NCBI GenBank assembly: GCA_949710005.1
Contig: OX453272.1
Location: forward strand, 7,282,133 to 7,346,132
Source: Ricordea florida
Lineage: Eukaryota > Cnidaria > Anthozoa > Corallimorpharia > Ricordeidae
Direction of reading: 5' to 3'
Length of the DNA: 64,000 bases
Below are positions 35,374-46,357 of the stretch, piece after piece; within the stretch, counting starts at the first letter, position 1, and every line of letters starts with the position of its first letter. Under the pieces are notes generated by a model. It made no database searches. It was not told the DNA's origin and worked only from the letters and a program-made list of their open reading frames with translations. The position numbers and the translations under genes were made by a program.

Positions 35374-35376
35374 TTG
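35340..35376. repeat. GAC microsatellite
   Basis: CGACGACGACG run in a locally GC-rich patch that also has an AACATGGCGGCCAT YY1-like site. Confidence 0.8.
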
Positions 35377-35559
35377 CCCCAACATGGCGGCCATAGTCAT
35401 CCGGGATATTTAGAAGGTCTTAAACCGAAACGAGGCTTTGTTTTTCGCGCGCTTTTCGCGGCTTGCCGCGGCTACACAACCTACAGCCAGCAGTCTACAG
35501 CAGTCTACAATGTTTTGCTGAAGAAACGGATTATTCATAGCGGTTTTGGAGGAAAAATT

Positions 35560-35664
35560 TTCTTCCTACAAGTTTTCAAGCGTTTTTGGAGGGACATAAG
35601 CATAAAGCTGAGTTCTTCCTACAAGTTTTCAAGTATTTTTGGAGGGACATAAGCATAAAGCTGA
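35560..35664. repeat. 53-bp tandem duplication
   Basis: TTCTTCCTACAAGTTTTCAA and the following GGAGGGACATAAGCATAAAGC occur twice at a 53-bp interval (35560, 35613). Confidence 0.9.
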
Positions 35665-36540
35665 GTGTCTATTTTTCATTTGTTAAAGAGCTGCCTAGCT
35701 GCTTTTGGTGTTGCTTTAAAACTATTATAATTTTGCTGACCAGGTAATGGTTCTTCCGTTGAGTCGCGAGCTACTAGATGTTTTTTTTTTTTTTGACGAT
35801 TTATTTCAGCTGTCGAATCTTCTTTAAGTAGTTGCGTACACCAGGCGTATTTAATAACTTTAGTGACAGCATTTTTAATGTGTGAGGGTCTGTGTGAGGA
35901 GCTCCGCTTTTAGACTTGCCTAAATCTATTTAATAACATAAGACTTCACAATCTGACGTCAGCATACAACCCGGCATGGGCAAATGGATCGCGCGTATTA
36001 GCCAATCATAAATGCGCATTCCCAAAGCTATGTTTTAGTAGTGAATGATTTATCTGACCACTTGCCAATTCTATCAAATAACAATATCAATATATATCAA
36101 TAACCATGGACACTTTAATCATGATATTTCTAGAAAAAGAGAGAGCTTCTATTGGGCTCCCTTACCACCTTATCTGTCACAAAAATGTAAACTAAGGTTT
36201 GCTAATTCAGTTAATGCCATCTGGCTATTATTGCAGCTCATCGTGGACTGTATATTTCTAAACCTCTTCCCTTTCTTTCTTTGATGTTTTTCTGTTTGGG
36301 AAAACCGGCTAAAAGTAAAAATAAATTCAGTCAATTGTAAAAAAATACAATGAGTTTTCAAAACAAAAATGTTAAAAACGATTGATGACTTCGTCACAAC
36401 GGCTGTGTACTAATACAACGCTTTGTCAGCCAATCAGAAAAACCAGTACAATGAGTCTCAACCCTGATTTACAAAAACTCTTTTTTGTACGATCTGCTCT
36501 CGAATTCTACCTAAGGCATATCGAGTTTGTTTACGCAAGA
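35665..36540. other. Intron sequence; nothing recognised
   Basis: AT-rich, short open frames only. Confidence 0.4.
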
Positions 36541-36812
36541 GAAACTGAGGTAAGAGAATGCATCTTCCATACTGGGTTCTCTTACTATGATAAGGGGACA
36601 GAATCAAGAGAAAATGAGGTAAGAGAACGTATCTTCCATACTGGGTTCTCTTACTATGATAAGGGGACAGAATCAAGAGAAAATGAGGTAAGAGAACGCA
36701 TCTTCCATACTGGGTTCTCTTACTATGATAAGGGGACAGAATCAAGAGAAAATGAGGTAAGAGAACGCATCTTCCATACTGGGTTCTCTTACTATGATAA
36801 GGGGACAGAATC
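36541..36812. repeat. 69-bp tandem repeat, about four copies
   Basis: Units start at 36541, 36610, 36679 and 36748 (GAAAATGAGGTAAGAGAAC, then CTTACTATGATAAGGGGACA). The period is 23 codons and the frame stays open, but there is no start context, domain or splice support. An inverted partial copy (TCCCCTTATCATA and CTCATTTTCTCTT) lies at 36950-37002. Confidence 0.92.
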
Positions 36813-37594
36813 TTTTTTTAGATCCGGAAACTATTTTAACTGACCAATGGTTGATGTCCTCATCACGTGGTTGTAATTACAATGCGCCATGGGGAAACCG
36901 CGCAGCCATGGAACGAGATATAAATAGATTGCGCGCAAAAATTGATACTGTCCCCTTATCATATCAGACGGGGTTATGTTCTCTTTCCTCATTTTCTCTT
37001 GGTATACGCCTATAGAGCCTATATATTCACTGTCAAGATCAGCGGCCATGTTTTAACGGAAACAAAAGAAGATGTTTGCATAAGATTAGAATTTAATTCC
37101 TGAAGGATCAGTTTGGGACACCAACATGGCCGCCATTTCTTTGCTTGGGAACACCAGCATGGCTGCCGTGACGTCATGTGCATACGCTCTATAGACAGTA
37201 GATGAGTTTTATTATGGAATATGATGAAATTTACAAATTACTGCTGAAAACATGTTTAAGTAGTGTTTGTAAAACAAAACCGATTGTATCTCTTATATTA
37301 ACTGTGTATGGCTCACTGAAGCTACTCCCAGGGGTCTTAGGGAACAAGAAACAGAAGCATTTATTTTCAGGGAACAGAGGATACTTTCGAATTATATTCA
37401 GGGAACTAGAGAACCTGTGATTAAATTCTTGGGAACCACTGAACAAATATTATGGAACAAGGACGAAATGCAAAAAGATTAAAGGGACCGGGGAACATGT
37501 AAATCCTCCCACCCCTCCTCAACTGGGAAGGGTTCAATAGTTAATAAGGCTTATCTAGATTCAGCAATATTAACCCAACTGTTTTGTTCCCCAG
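36813..37594. other. Intron sequence with repeat fragments
   Basis: Contains the inverted partial copy of the 69-bp unit, AACATGGCCGCCAT-type motifs near 37122 and a purine-rich stretch 37335-37500 made of 'GGGAAC' repeats. No exon found. Confidence 0.4.
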
Positions 37595-40585
37595 ATGATT
37601 GCCGTACACTGACGTTTAAACATCCCATTAAAGACCGCGCTCTCAAGGATCACGTGATCACACACGTCAATGTGACTTCGGATAGCCAATGTCAAATAAA
37701 ATGCTACTTCGAAAGCGACTGCGTGTCGATCAATATTGGTCAACCGAATGAAAGGAATCATCACGTGTGTGAGCTGAGTGACTCCGATCACGTAGTTCAT
37801 CCGGGAGATTTTGAGCCTCGATCTGGCTTCACCTACATATATACCGGCTGAGGTGCTATCATGAAATGTGCTTAACTTCTAAATAATATTAACGTCGTTT
37901 CACAAAGACATTGCGAACGTGGAACTCTTTTGACGACTGCGTTATGAGAAATATATTTTCTCATAACGACGTCATTTTAAAGCAGTATTATCGTCTCAAA
38001 ATCGAATGGATTTCATATCAAGTTTGCATGTCAAAAAACAAGCTACTAAAATCTCAAAGAATCAGGTTCAATAATTAATAATTTCCAAATTTACAGTTGA
38101 CAAACCAAGTTTAGGTTCCAAAAAATCAAATTTTACTTCACAGAATCGAGTTTGCCTTTCAAAAAAACAAGGTTACGTCTACGAATCAAGATTTTTTGTT
38201 TCCCGGAACCAAGTTTATTTCAAAGAATCAAGTTGATCGAAAATCATAGAATTCTCCGTCTTACACGGTAAGAGGGAATCCTTTACTTATAATACTCGTT
38301 TTTAAAAAAATGATTTTCTTCTTTTCATTCTTGTTCAGAATCCCTGTTCCAGTGGTCCTTGTTCATCAAACAGTCAATGCCAGGTGGGATTCACAGATGA
38401 CGGCTACCGTTGTCTGTGTCCAGCCGGGTTTACTGGAAAAAACTGTGACGTCGGTAAGAGTGATTTCCCTCTCAACTAACTAGCATACCAGCTTTGATTT
38501 TACTCCAGTATTTATTACTCAAGGGCCTAGTTAGGAGAGCAGGGATCCTGGGGTGCCTGTGATCCATCTTTTGTTAGATAATTTCCAAGTCAAAGGGATG
38601 CAAACCTGAGACTACTAACGCTAAATCATAGAATTGATAGTGAGTAGCGTAGCTAATAAGAGAACAGCAATCGTGATAGAACTCTAGGATATTTATTGTA
38701 ATTCTGAGTAGAGAAGTAATAGGTTACGTGGCTGAATTACCCTCATACAGTATGAGGGTCAACTATCGATCTTGCTAACGTCCTACTGGTCAATTCGTCA
38801 ACGTCAGATATCCAGTACTAACCAAAAAAAAAGCTGCTCATTGATGTTTGGAATGCAATCCTGATCCAGATAGTTTCACAAGCCGGTTCTTGAGCGCTAC
38901 ATCGCGGTAATTTTCACGGTAAAAATTGACTGTTGAATACCAAACTAAATCCTCTTAGAGCTTCAAAACGGTCTGAACATTGTGGCGGTCGGCCGCAGAT
39001 TCAGGCTTTCTGCAAATTTATGTGTCTTTCTCTGTATTTACGTGGCTTTTGAAAGTCTTACGAATTCATACTCGCTGGGAAACGCCTTTTCAAACGACAG
39101 AGAAACATCTTTCATTTCACAGATCAATCGCATGACAGAAATTCCAGAAGCTTCATTTCGCTGTAGTGAACTGACCCTTAGGTACGAGTTTGATCGACTT
39201 CGAAAGGGCGTAATGACCTGTAAACGTTTTCAGCACTCCTACCTTGCCCTGACTCTTATTGCCTTAATTGGCTGGTGATATTGAGTCAATCCTGGATACC
39301 TGAAATTAGATGATATTAAGACCACTCGAGGTCTCAAGATTGCTCACTTGAATATTCGGGGTTTTCGAGATAAAACCGACTCTTTGCGTCTCGAGGGAAT
39401 TGACAACAAGACCATCGACGTTCTAACTTTGTCTGAAACCTGAAACTTGGTTGGACAGCTCTACAAGCGATGCGGAAATATATTGAACTTCCTGCGTTTG
39501 CGAGTGTTAGACAAGACCGCGTTGGAGAGAAAGAGGGATATGGTGTTGTGCCTATTCATGTCAGGGAAGGATTGGCGTTTCTCTACGGAATGACATTAAC
39601 ACCGGCGGCCAGGAATGTTCATAGATTGAGTTGATTCGGGTCAAATACAAAACAAGACGTTAATTTGCTGCGCTTATAGAGCCCCAAATGCTGATTTCCA
39701 CACCTTTACTTCGGTTCTACAAGACAGCATGCCTAATGTTGACCTGGTAAAATCAGATGTGATCATTTTAGGAGGCGCAAATATGATGTTCAATTCGAAA
39801 TTGCCGAAAAAAGATAATCATTCATGAACTACTCGATTTTTCGCGCGCTTTTGATTTGACTCAGTTAAAGAGTTTATCTGAATAACTGACACCTCTAGGA
39901 TACTGATTGATTTAATTTTTGTCAATAATGATCATCGTATTGTTAAATCTGCTGTTATTCTGGTTCCGCTGAGTGATCATTGCTTGGTGTTTTGCGTTCT
40001 GAAAGCTGGTGTTTTCATTAAGGCCCAACCGAGATTATTTGAGTACCGCTCTTACAAGAATTTTGATGCTAATTTATTTAACGATGAACTTAGGAATGTT
40101 CCGTGGCATATCGTTGAGAACGAAAGCAATATAGGTGACGCCCAGGGTTAACCTGGAATAAACTGTTTTCTGAGGTTGTAGTTTCTCACGCACTTGTCAA
40201 AAGGCGGCGTGTTAGATTAAAGGGACACCACTTCCTTGGATGAATAACAAATCAGTGCAACAATGAAAGAACGAGACTAGATTCATCGAAAGGCGCGGAA
40301 ATCAAACTCCTCCCAACACTGGAACATCTATAGAAAACTGAGAAGCAAGGTCAGCTGCTTAGTTAAATCTGCGACGACGAAGTATTACTGTGACTTGTTT
40401 CACTGAAGATGCCAAAGGGAATGCGGAAAAAGTTTGGAATGCGGTTAATGAAGTTTGTTATCGCAAGTCTACTTCAGAAAGTGTCCAGTGCATTATTTCT
40501 GATGGAATTCAGCACACTACACCAATATCTATTGCTTCAGCAATGAACAGCTTTTTTTGCGTCTATCGGCAAGCTACTGGCTGAT

Positions 40586-40817
40586 TGTTGGATGCAAACC
40601 CAACTTACATAAAGCGGAAGTATTTACGTACAGGAAATGTCATTCAAGTTAACATTAAATCGAGGCTGTATTGCATCAGCCACCATGTATATATTTCATA
40701 GCCACGTGTAACTTCTAGTTTGTGCGAATGTCAGTGAAAGAAGAACAATAAATGTTTGGTTACAGTTGATCTTGGAGTCTTTAATCCACCGAAGAACAAA
40801 TGGCCACGCTTGCAACA
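40586..40817 (+). repeat. 5' LTR of the Copia element
   Basis: Begins TGTTGGATGCAAACCC and ends CTTGCAACA. A TATA-like TATATATTTC lies near 40690 and an AATAAA at about 40749. The gag start codon (40800) lies inside this LTR. Confidence 0.92.
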
Positions 40818-43800
40818 GGTTATGGGCCCAGCAGAAGGCTCATGTTCGACGGTGATGTTACGAAATACGAACTTTGGGAAGTAAAATTCCTAGGACTTAT
40901 GAGACTTCAAAAGTTGTACGATGTTCTCCTAGCCGAAGGTGAGCTAGATGACACAGAAACGGAAAAGAACATTGATGCCTTCGCTCAACTGATCCAGTAC
41001 CTGGACGATCGAAGCCTGTCCTTAATTATGAGGGATGCGAGGGACGATGGCAGAAGAGCCCTCCAAATATTGAGGAACCATTACATGGGAAAAAGCAAAC
41101 CACGTGTTCTTGCATTGTATACAGAACTAACTTCACTGCAGAAAGCCCAAGACGAATGCATAACAGATTATGTTCTACGTGCTGAAACAGCAGCTGCATC
41201 GCTCAAATCCGCCGGGGAGACAGTGAGCGACAGCCTTTTGATTGCCATGGTACTGAAAGGATTACCTGTGGAATACAAAACCTTTTCCGCCATTGTTTCG
41301 CAGCGCGACGACAAGATTCAGTTTCAAGAATTCAAAGTAGCCCTTAGGAGTTATGAAGAGACCGAAAGATCTCATATGCCGCCACAAATTGGAGAGGACA
41401 ATGTTATGAACTGTAAACAGAAACATTCAGCATCGAACGGACATATAACATGTTACTCCTGCGGTCAACCTGGTCACAAATCAAGTGAATGTCGCATAAA
41501 GGAACAAAGGAAGAAGATTAATCACCGATGGTGCAGACACTGCAAGTCCAAGACACACAACACAGATGTTTGTCGCAAGAAGGACACAGCGAAAACCGTG
41601 AGTGACGATAAGAGGGGCGCTTCATTTGCGTTCAAAGTGACTGTAGACTCTCTTAACGTAACAAGAGAAAATTCCTTATTAGTAGATACAGGAGCTACTG
41701 CTCATATTCTCAATGATAAGTCCAAGTTTTTACATTTTGATGATGATTTCAAACCCGAAAATCATTACATAGAGTTAGCTGATGGCAGTAGGGCATGTGG
41801 TGTTGTGTCTGCCAGGGGCAGGGCACAAGTTACTCTGCATGATGTAGGGGGTGTTCCCTATGAAGTCTTTCTTGAAGACGCCTTATATATACCTAGTTAT
41901 AAACAGAACATATTTTCTGTTCAATCTGCCGTTGATAGGGGAAATTCCATACACTTAACACCAGATTCTGCTGAGCTAAGTACACCAGGTGACACCAAAT
42001 TTGCTATGAAGAAATATGGGAAGTTGTATTACCTCAACTATGCCGATTCCAGTAATGGTACGCACAGTGCGGAAACTTGGCACAAAATATTGGGGCATTG
42101 CAACATGCATGATGTTTTTAAACTAGAAAATGTTGTTGAGGGGATGAAAATAACAACAAAGCCCAAGGGTAAGCCTGAATGTGACACTTGTGTAAAGGGA
42201 AAGATGTCACAGTTTCGAAATAGAGAGCCAGATAGTCGTGCAACTGCACCTCTCGAGTTAGTACACACTGACTTAGCAGGTCCTGTCACACCAGGGTCAA
42301 GGGATGGTCACAATTATGCAATGGTTTTTGTGGACGATTTTTCTGGTGCCTTTGGGGTATATTTCCTAAAGAACAAGAGTGATGCCATCACAGCAATGAA
42401 GCAGTTCTTGGCTGATACTGCACCCTTTGGTACAGTCAAACGATTACGATCTGACAATGGGGGAGAATACGTTAGTGATCAATTCAAATCCTTATTGTTA
42501 GATAACCACATCAAACATGAGCTTACAGCTCCCTATTCACCCCACCAAAACGGGACAGCTGAGAGAGCATGGCGATCGCTTTTTGATATGGCAAGGTGTC
42601 TGTTAATCGAAGCAGAGTTACCTAAACAGTTATGGACCTATGCTGTCATGACATCAGCACATATCCGCAACAGGTGTTATAATTCCAGAACAGGTAAAAC
42701 ACCTTATGAGTGCTTGACAGGTACCAAACCAAATTTGTCCAACATGCATGTATTTGGTTCATTGTGTCACGCTTATGTACAGAACAAAACCAAATTAGAT
42801 GCTCGAGCTAAGGAAGGCATTTTTATAGGTTATGATAGGTCCAGTCCTGCATTTCTTGTTTATTACCCTGATCAAAACACCATCAAGAAAGCCAGATGTG
42901 TCAAATTCAGTGAGAGATTCGACCATAAAGAGGAAAGTGTTGAATTGTTATCTGATTCAGCTGAGTACAAAGAACCTGAAATGCAAAAGCCTGAGATTAA
43001 GGTAGAAAGTGTTAAGCGTTACCCTACCAGGGAGCATGTCAGACCAATATACCTTGATGACTATGCAACAGGGGAGGAACTTGATCATGCAATTGATGAT
43101 TTTGCAAATTTTACAGTTGACTACTGTTACACAGCTAGAAATGTTCCACAGTCATATGAATGTGCCATCACATCCCCAGAGTCTGGGAAGTGGAAAGTTG
43201 CTATGGATGAAGAGTTAAATTCACTATGGGATAATGACACATTTGAACTCACCTCCCTACCAGAGGGTCGAACTTCAGTGGGGGGAAAGTGGGTTTATAC
43301 TATCAAATTAGGTCCCAATGGAGAGGAAAAGTACAAAGCCCGTTTTGTTGCAAAGGGTTACTCCCAGGCCCCAGGTATAGACTATCATGAGACATTTTCT
43401 CCAACTGCTCGTTTAACTTCGGTTCGAATGTTAATGCAATTAGCTGTTCAAAAAGGTATGGTTATCCATCAAATGGATGTTAAGACTGCTTATTTGAATG
43501 CACCTATTGACTGTGAGTTGTATGTTGAGCAACCTGAAGGTTATGAACAAAAAGGGCCCAATGGACAAAAACTTGTTTGCAAGCTAAAGAAATCATTGTA
43601 TGGCTTGAAACAAAGTGGGAGAAACTGGAACAGTATGTTACATGACTATCTAACACAAGAAGAGTTTGTACAATCCTTAGTGGATCCTTGTGTTTATGTC
43701 AGGACTACTGAAAGTGGTCAAGTAATTTTAATTGTATGGGTTGATGACATAATTATTGCAGGTAGCAACACAGATGTGTTGAAAGAATTTAAAGAATGTC

Positions 43801-44306
43801 TTATGATGAAATTCAAAATGAAAGATCTGGGTATTCTATCATGGTTTCTAGGCATCCAGTTCAAGTGTGGAAATGGGTATGTTGAAATGAACCAAACCCA
43901 GTACATAGAAAAGATTTTGTCTCGGTTCAACATGTCAGAATGCAAGCCAAAGGCAATCCCATGTGAGCTGGGTGTAACTAAGGGCAGTACAGTTAATGAA
44001 GCTGAGTATGTAGCATTAGCCATGGCTACCCAGGAAGCTAAATTTCTTAGGCAACTATTAGCTGATCTAGTGGGTCCCCCTTGTGAGGTTATTCGCATGT
44101 ATGTAGATAATCAAGGGGCAATAGCACTGGCTAATAATCCTGTGCATCATAAGAGATCAAAGCATATTGATGTTAAATACCACTTCTTAAGATTAGAGAT
44201 CCAGAATGGAAACCTCAAGCTGACATATGTACCAACAGAAAATAATGTTGCAGACATTTTTACTAAGCCTGTAACTAGGGTTAAACTTAATAGACTACTT
44301 CCATAA
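40800..44306 (+). CDS. Copia gag-pol polyprotein with deleted RNase H segment
   Basis: The 1168-residue frame has domains in order. Gag (UBN2-type) spans residues 1-200, zinc knuckle CYSCGQPGHKSSEC is near 218, and a second CxxC-H-C motif is near 245. The aspartic protease LLVDTGATAH is near 293. The pre-integrase HKILGHCNMHD and CDTCVKGKM are at about 428-465. The integrase carries HTDLAGP, SDNGGEY and SPHQNGTAERAW at about 488-590. The reverse transcriptase has KWVYTIKLG, MDVKTAYLNAP, LKKSLYGLKQSGRNW and VDDIIIAG at about 815-985. After IPCELGVTKG (about 1060) the text jumps to EAEYVALAMATQEAKFLRQL and DNQGAIALANN. The usual intervening 130-150 residues, with the connection and the first RNase H aspartate block (family: DADWA), are missing in frame. 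The protein is thus probably RNase H-defective. The start overlaps the 5' LTR and the frame reads through the primer site. Confidence 0.93.
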   Translation: MATLATGYGPSRRLMFDGDVTKYELWEVKFLGLMRLQKLYDVLLAEGELDDTETEKNIDAFAQLIQYLDDRSLSLIMRDARDDGRRALQILRNHYMGKSKPRVLALYTELTSLQKAQDECITDYVLRAETAAASLKSAGETVSDSLLIAMVLKGLPVEYKTFSAIVSQRDDKIQFQEFKVALRSYEETERSHMPPQIGEDNVMNCKQKHSASNGHITCYSCGQPGHKSSECRIKEQRKKINHRWCRHCKSKTHNTDVCRKKDTAKTVSDDKRGASFAFKVTVDSLNVTRENSLLVDTGATAHILNDKSKFLHFDDDFKPENHYIELADGSRACGVVSARGRAQVTLHDVGGVPYEVFLEDALYIPSYKQNIFSVQSAVDRGNSIHLTPDSAELSTPGDTKFAMKKYGKLYYLNYADSSNGTHSAETWHKILGHCNMHDVFKLENVVEGMKITTKPKGKPECDTCVKGKMSQFRNREPDSRATAPLELVHTDLAGPVTPGSRDGHNYAMVFVDDFSGAFGVYFLKNKSDAITAMKQFLADTAPFGTVKRLRSDNGGEYVSDQFKSLLLDNHIKHELTAPYSPHQNGTAERAWRSLFDMARCLLIEAELPKQLWTYAVMTSAHIRNRCYNSRTGKTPYECLTGTKPNLSNMHVFGSLCHAYVQNKTKLDARAKEGIFIGYDRSSPAFLVYYPDQNTIKKARCVKFSERFDHKEESVELLSDSAEYKEPEMQKPEIKVESVKRYPTREHVRPIYLDDYATGEELDHAIDDFANFTVDYCYTARNVPQSYECAITSPESGKWKVAMDEELNSLWDNDTFELTSLPEGRTSVGGKWVYTIKLGPNGEEKYKARFVAKGYSQAPGIDYHETFSPTARLTSVRMLMQLAVQKGMVIHQMDVKTAYLNAPIDCELYVEQPEGYEQKGPNGQKLVCKLKKSLYGLKQSGRNWNSMLHDYLTQEEFVQSLVDPCVYVRTTESGQVILIVWVDDIIIAGSNTDVLKEFKECLMMKFKMKDLGILSWFLGIQFKCGNGYVEMNQTQYIEKILSRFNMSECKPKAIPCELGVTKGSTVNEAEYVALAMATQEAKFLRQLLADLVGPPCEVIRMYVDNQGAIALANNPVHHKRSKHIDVKYHFLRLEIQNGNLKLTYVPTENNVADIFTKPVTRVKLNRLLP
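40818..40832 (+). promoter_or_regulatory. tRNA-iMet half-molecule primer-binding site
   Basis: GGTTATGGGCCCAGC directly follows the LTR. Its complement GCTGGGCCCATAACC is the anticodon arm of animal initiator tRNA-Met, the primer type used by Drosophila copia. The site also encodes gag residues GYGPS. Confidence 0.85.
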
Positions 44307-44334
44307 ATGTTGTAAAGTTGTGATTGAGTGGGGG

Positions 44335-44566
44335 TGTTGGATGCAAACCCAACTTACATAAAGCGGAAGTATTTACGTACAGGAAATGTCATTCAAGTTA
44401 ACATTAAATCGAGGCTGTATTGCATCAGCCACCATGTATATATTTCATAGCCACGTGTAACTTCTAGTTTGTGCGAATGTCAGTGAAAGAAGAACAATAA
44501 ATGTTTGGTTACAGTTGATCTTGGAGTCTTTAATCCACCGAAGAACAAATGGCCACGCTTGCAACA
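44335..44566 (+). repeat. 3' LTR of the Copia element
   Basis: Identical by eye to the 5' LTR over 232 bp. It includes a stranded copy of the gag start (ATGGCCACGCTTGCAACA), which reads into flanking LINE DNA. Confidence 0.92.
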
Positions 44567-45914
44567 GATAACATTACAACTACTTGATCGAGTTGTAATT
44601 ACAGTACAGATTTGCCGAAGTCTCAGTTCCAGTTGGCTCAACTAGAGGAATCGTTTGTGTTTCAGCTGCAGCTCCTCGCTTTGAAGACAAACAAGGCGAT
44701 CGGCTTGGACAAAATTAGTGCAAGATTGCTCAAAACCTCTGCTCATAAGATTGCACTATCTGTTACTGAGTTAATTACTCTATCAATTAAAACTGGTAAA
44801 TTTCCTAAATTGCGGAAATGTTCTAAAATTACAGCCCTGTTAAAGTCAGGAGACCGGACAAACGCATCAAACTACCGACCTATCTCTATTCTGCATACAC
44901 TTAGCAAGACTCTTGAGAAAGCTGTACATACACAGTTATACCAGGTCCTGGTTACCAATAACCTCCTCTCAGGAAAACAGTTTGGATTCCTTAACGGACT
45001 GTCCACTACTGACATCTGCTCTGACATCCTTTGCCGACGAAGTCCTTCTCAATATGGAACAGGGTAGACTATGTGGAGCCGTGTTTTTGGGCCTAACAAA
45101 AGCTTTTGATACGGTGGATCATCAGATCTTATTGTCTAAGCTATCTGCACATGGTTTGTCTGGAAATTCGCTTCAGTGGTTTCGTTCCTATATCACTGAC
45201 CGAAAACAGCGTACGTCTTGTGGGAATGAGATGTCTAACGAGTTGCCAGTTACTCACGGGGTGCCCCAGGGTAGCATATTAGGCCCCTTGTTGTTTGTTA
45301 TTTATATCAATGATCTGCTAAACATTCTGGAATACTGCTGTGCGTCGCTCTATGCAGACGACACTGCGATCTACTGTTACGGCTCATCTTCTCAGGAACT
45401 CAGTGATAAACTAAATCGCGACTTGTTGGCCGTAGCGAAATGGCTAAACGATCACAAGCTAACCTTGAATCTCGAGAAAACCAAATGTATGCTTTTAGGT
45501 AGTAATAAAAAATTGGAAAGCAAAATGGCTCTAACAGTATCAATCTTCGACCACAATGTAAATAATGTCAACAGCTTCAAATACCTTGGAATTTGTATAT
45601 CATCTGATTTTACATGGACAAATCATGTTGAATACATTGCTGGCAAAATTAATCATGGCTTGGTCTCCTTAATCGCATTAAGTATTTATTACCTTTTAGT
45701 GCACGCCTTTTTTATAATAGTCTTGTCATGACTTTATTTGATTATGCAGACTTTGTTTGGGGAGACAAACATAATGTAACCTTACTGACCAGTTTGTAAG
45801 TCTTACAGAATAAGGCTGCTAAAATAATTTTAGAATAGACCTCTTAATTCATCTGCTGCGCATGCGCTTGCCACTCAGTGGGTTCCATTAGAAACGAGAA
45901 CCACTACGTGGAAC

Positions 45915-46357
45915 TTACCGGGGCCCAGTGGGACACGGGATTGCATAGAAATAGTTAACCTCTCGCACCTCTCACGATGGAAGGTTCACCGTCCCGGCTC
46001 AATGTAGATAGCTTTGATAAGTCACTCTTATTCTCGATAAGTTTCACGATGGAAGGTTCACTTTTAAGTGATCGCTCGTAAATTTGTCTCTCCAAATTTT
46101 CACTCTTAAATTTTCGCTCACAAACTAGTGCATCGTAAAGGTTGGGGAACAAAAAGCTATAATCTTTCTCTTGACTGTCCTCCATGCCTCGTGCTTTTAA
46201 AAATGGCGGATAAGATTTCAATGAGCCAGCGAGCAAAAGTAACGAGCCAGCGATAAATCTCAGTCAGCGATATATCCCCAACAATGTAACGTTGAAAAAA
46301 CGACAGAAACCGTCTGCATTTTATAACCGGTGCCAGCCTTCGGCTGGGCCCCGGTAA
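45915..46357. mobile_element. Short terminal-inverted-repeat element inside the LINE
   Basis: Bounded by 14-bp perfect inverted repeats TTACCGGGGCCCAG / CTGGGCCCCGGTAA and inserted between LINE segments that otherwise join. Internally it repeats CACGATGGAAGGTTCAC twice (near 45972 and 46047). A minus-strand open frame of 93 codons inside has no known domain. No target duplication is evident. Confidence 0.65.

Larger units (their letters stand above)
40586..44566 (+). mobile_element. Ty1/copia LTR retrotransposon, young copy
   Basis: A 3981-bp element has two 232-bp LTRs (TGTTGG...GCAACA) that are identical by eye. A primer-binding site directly follows the 5' LTR, and a purine run (GAGTGGGGG, 44326-44334) precedes the 3' LTR. 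It has one open frame of 1168 codons. The flanks share GAT (40583-40585 and 44567-44569), and rejoining them restores the LINE frame KLLADNITT, which proves insertion into that LINE. The internal RNase H region is partly deleted, see the gene entry. Confidence 0.93.

Noticed and set aside
36382..36843. 153-codon open frame with 23-residue repeats
   Set aside because: Frame kept open by a 69-bp tandem repeat. No signal or domain, and the reverse strand is open too.
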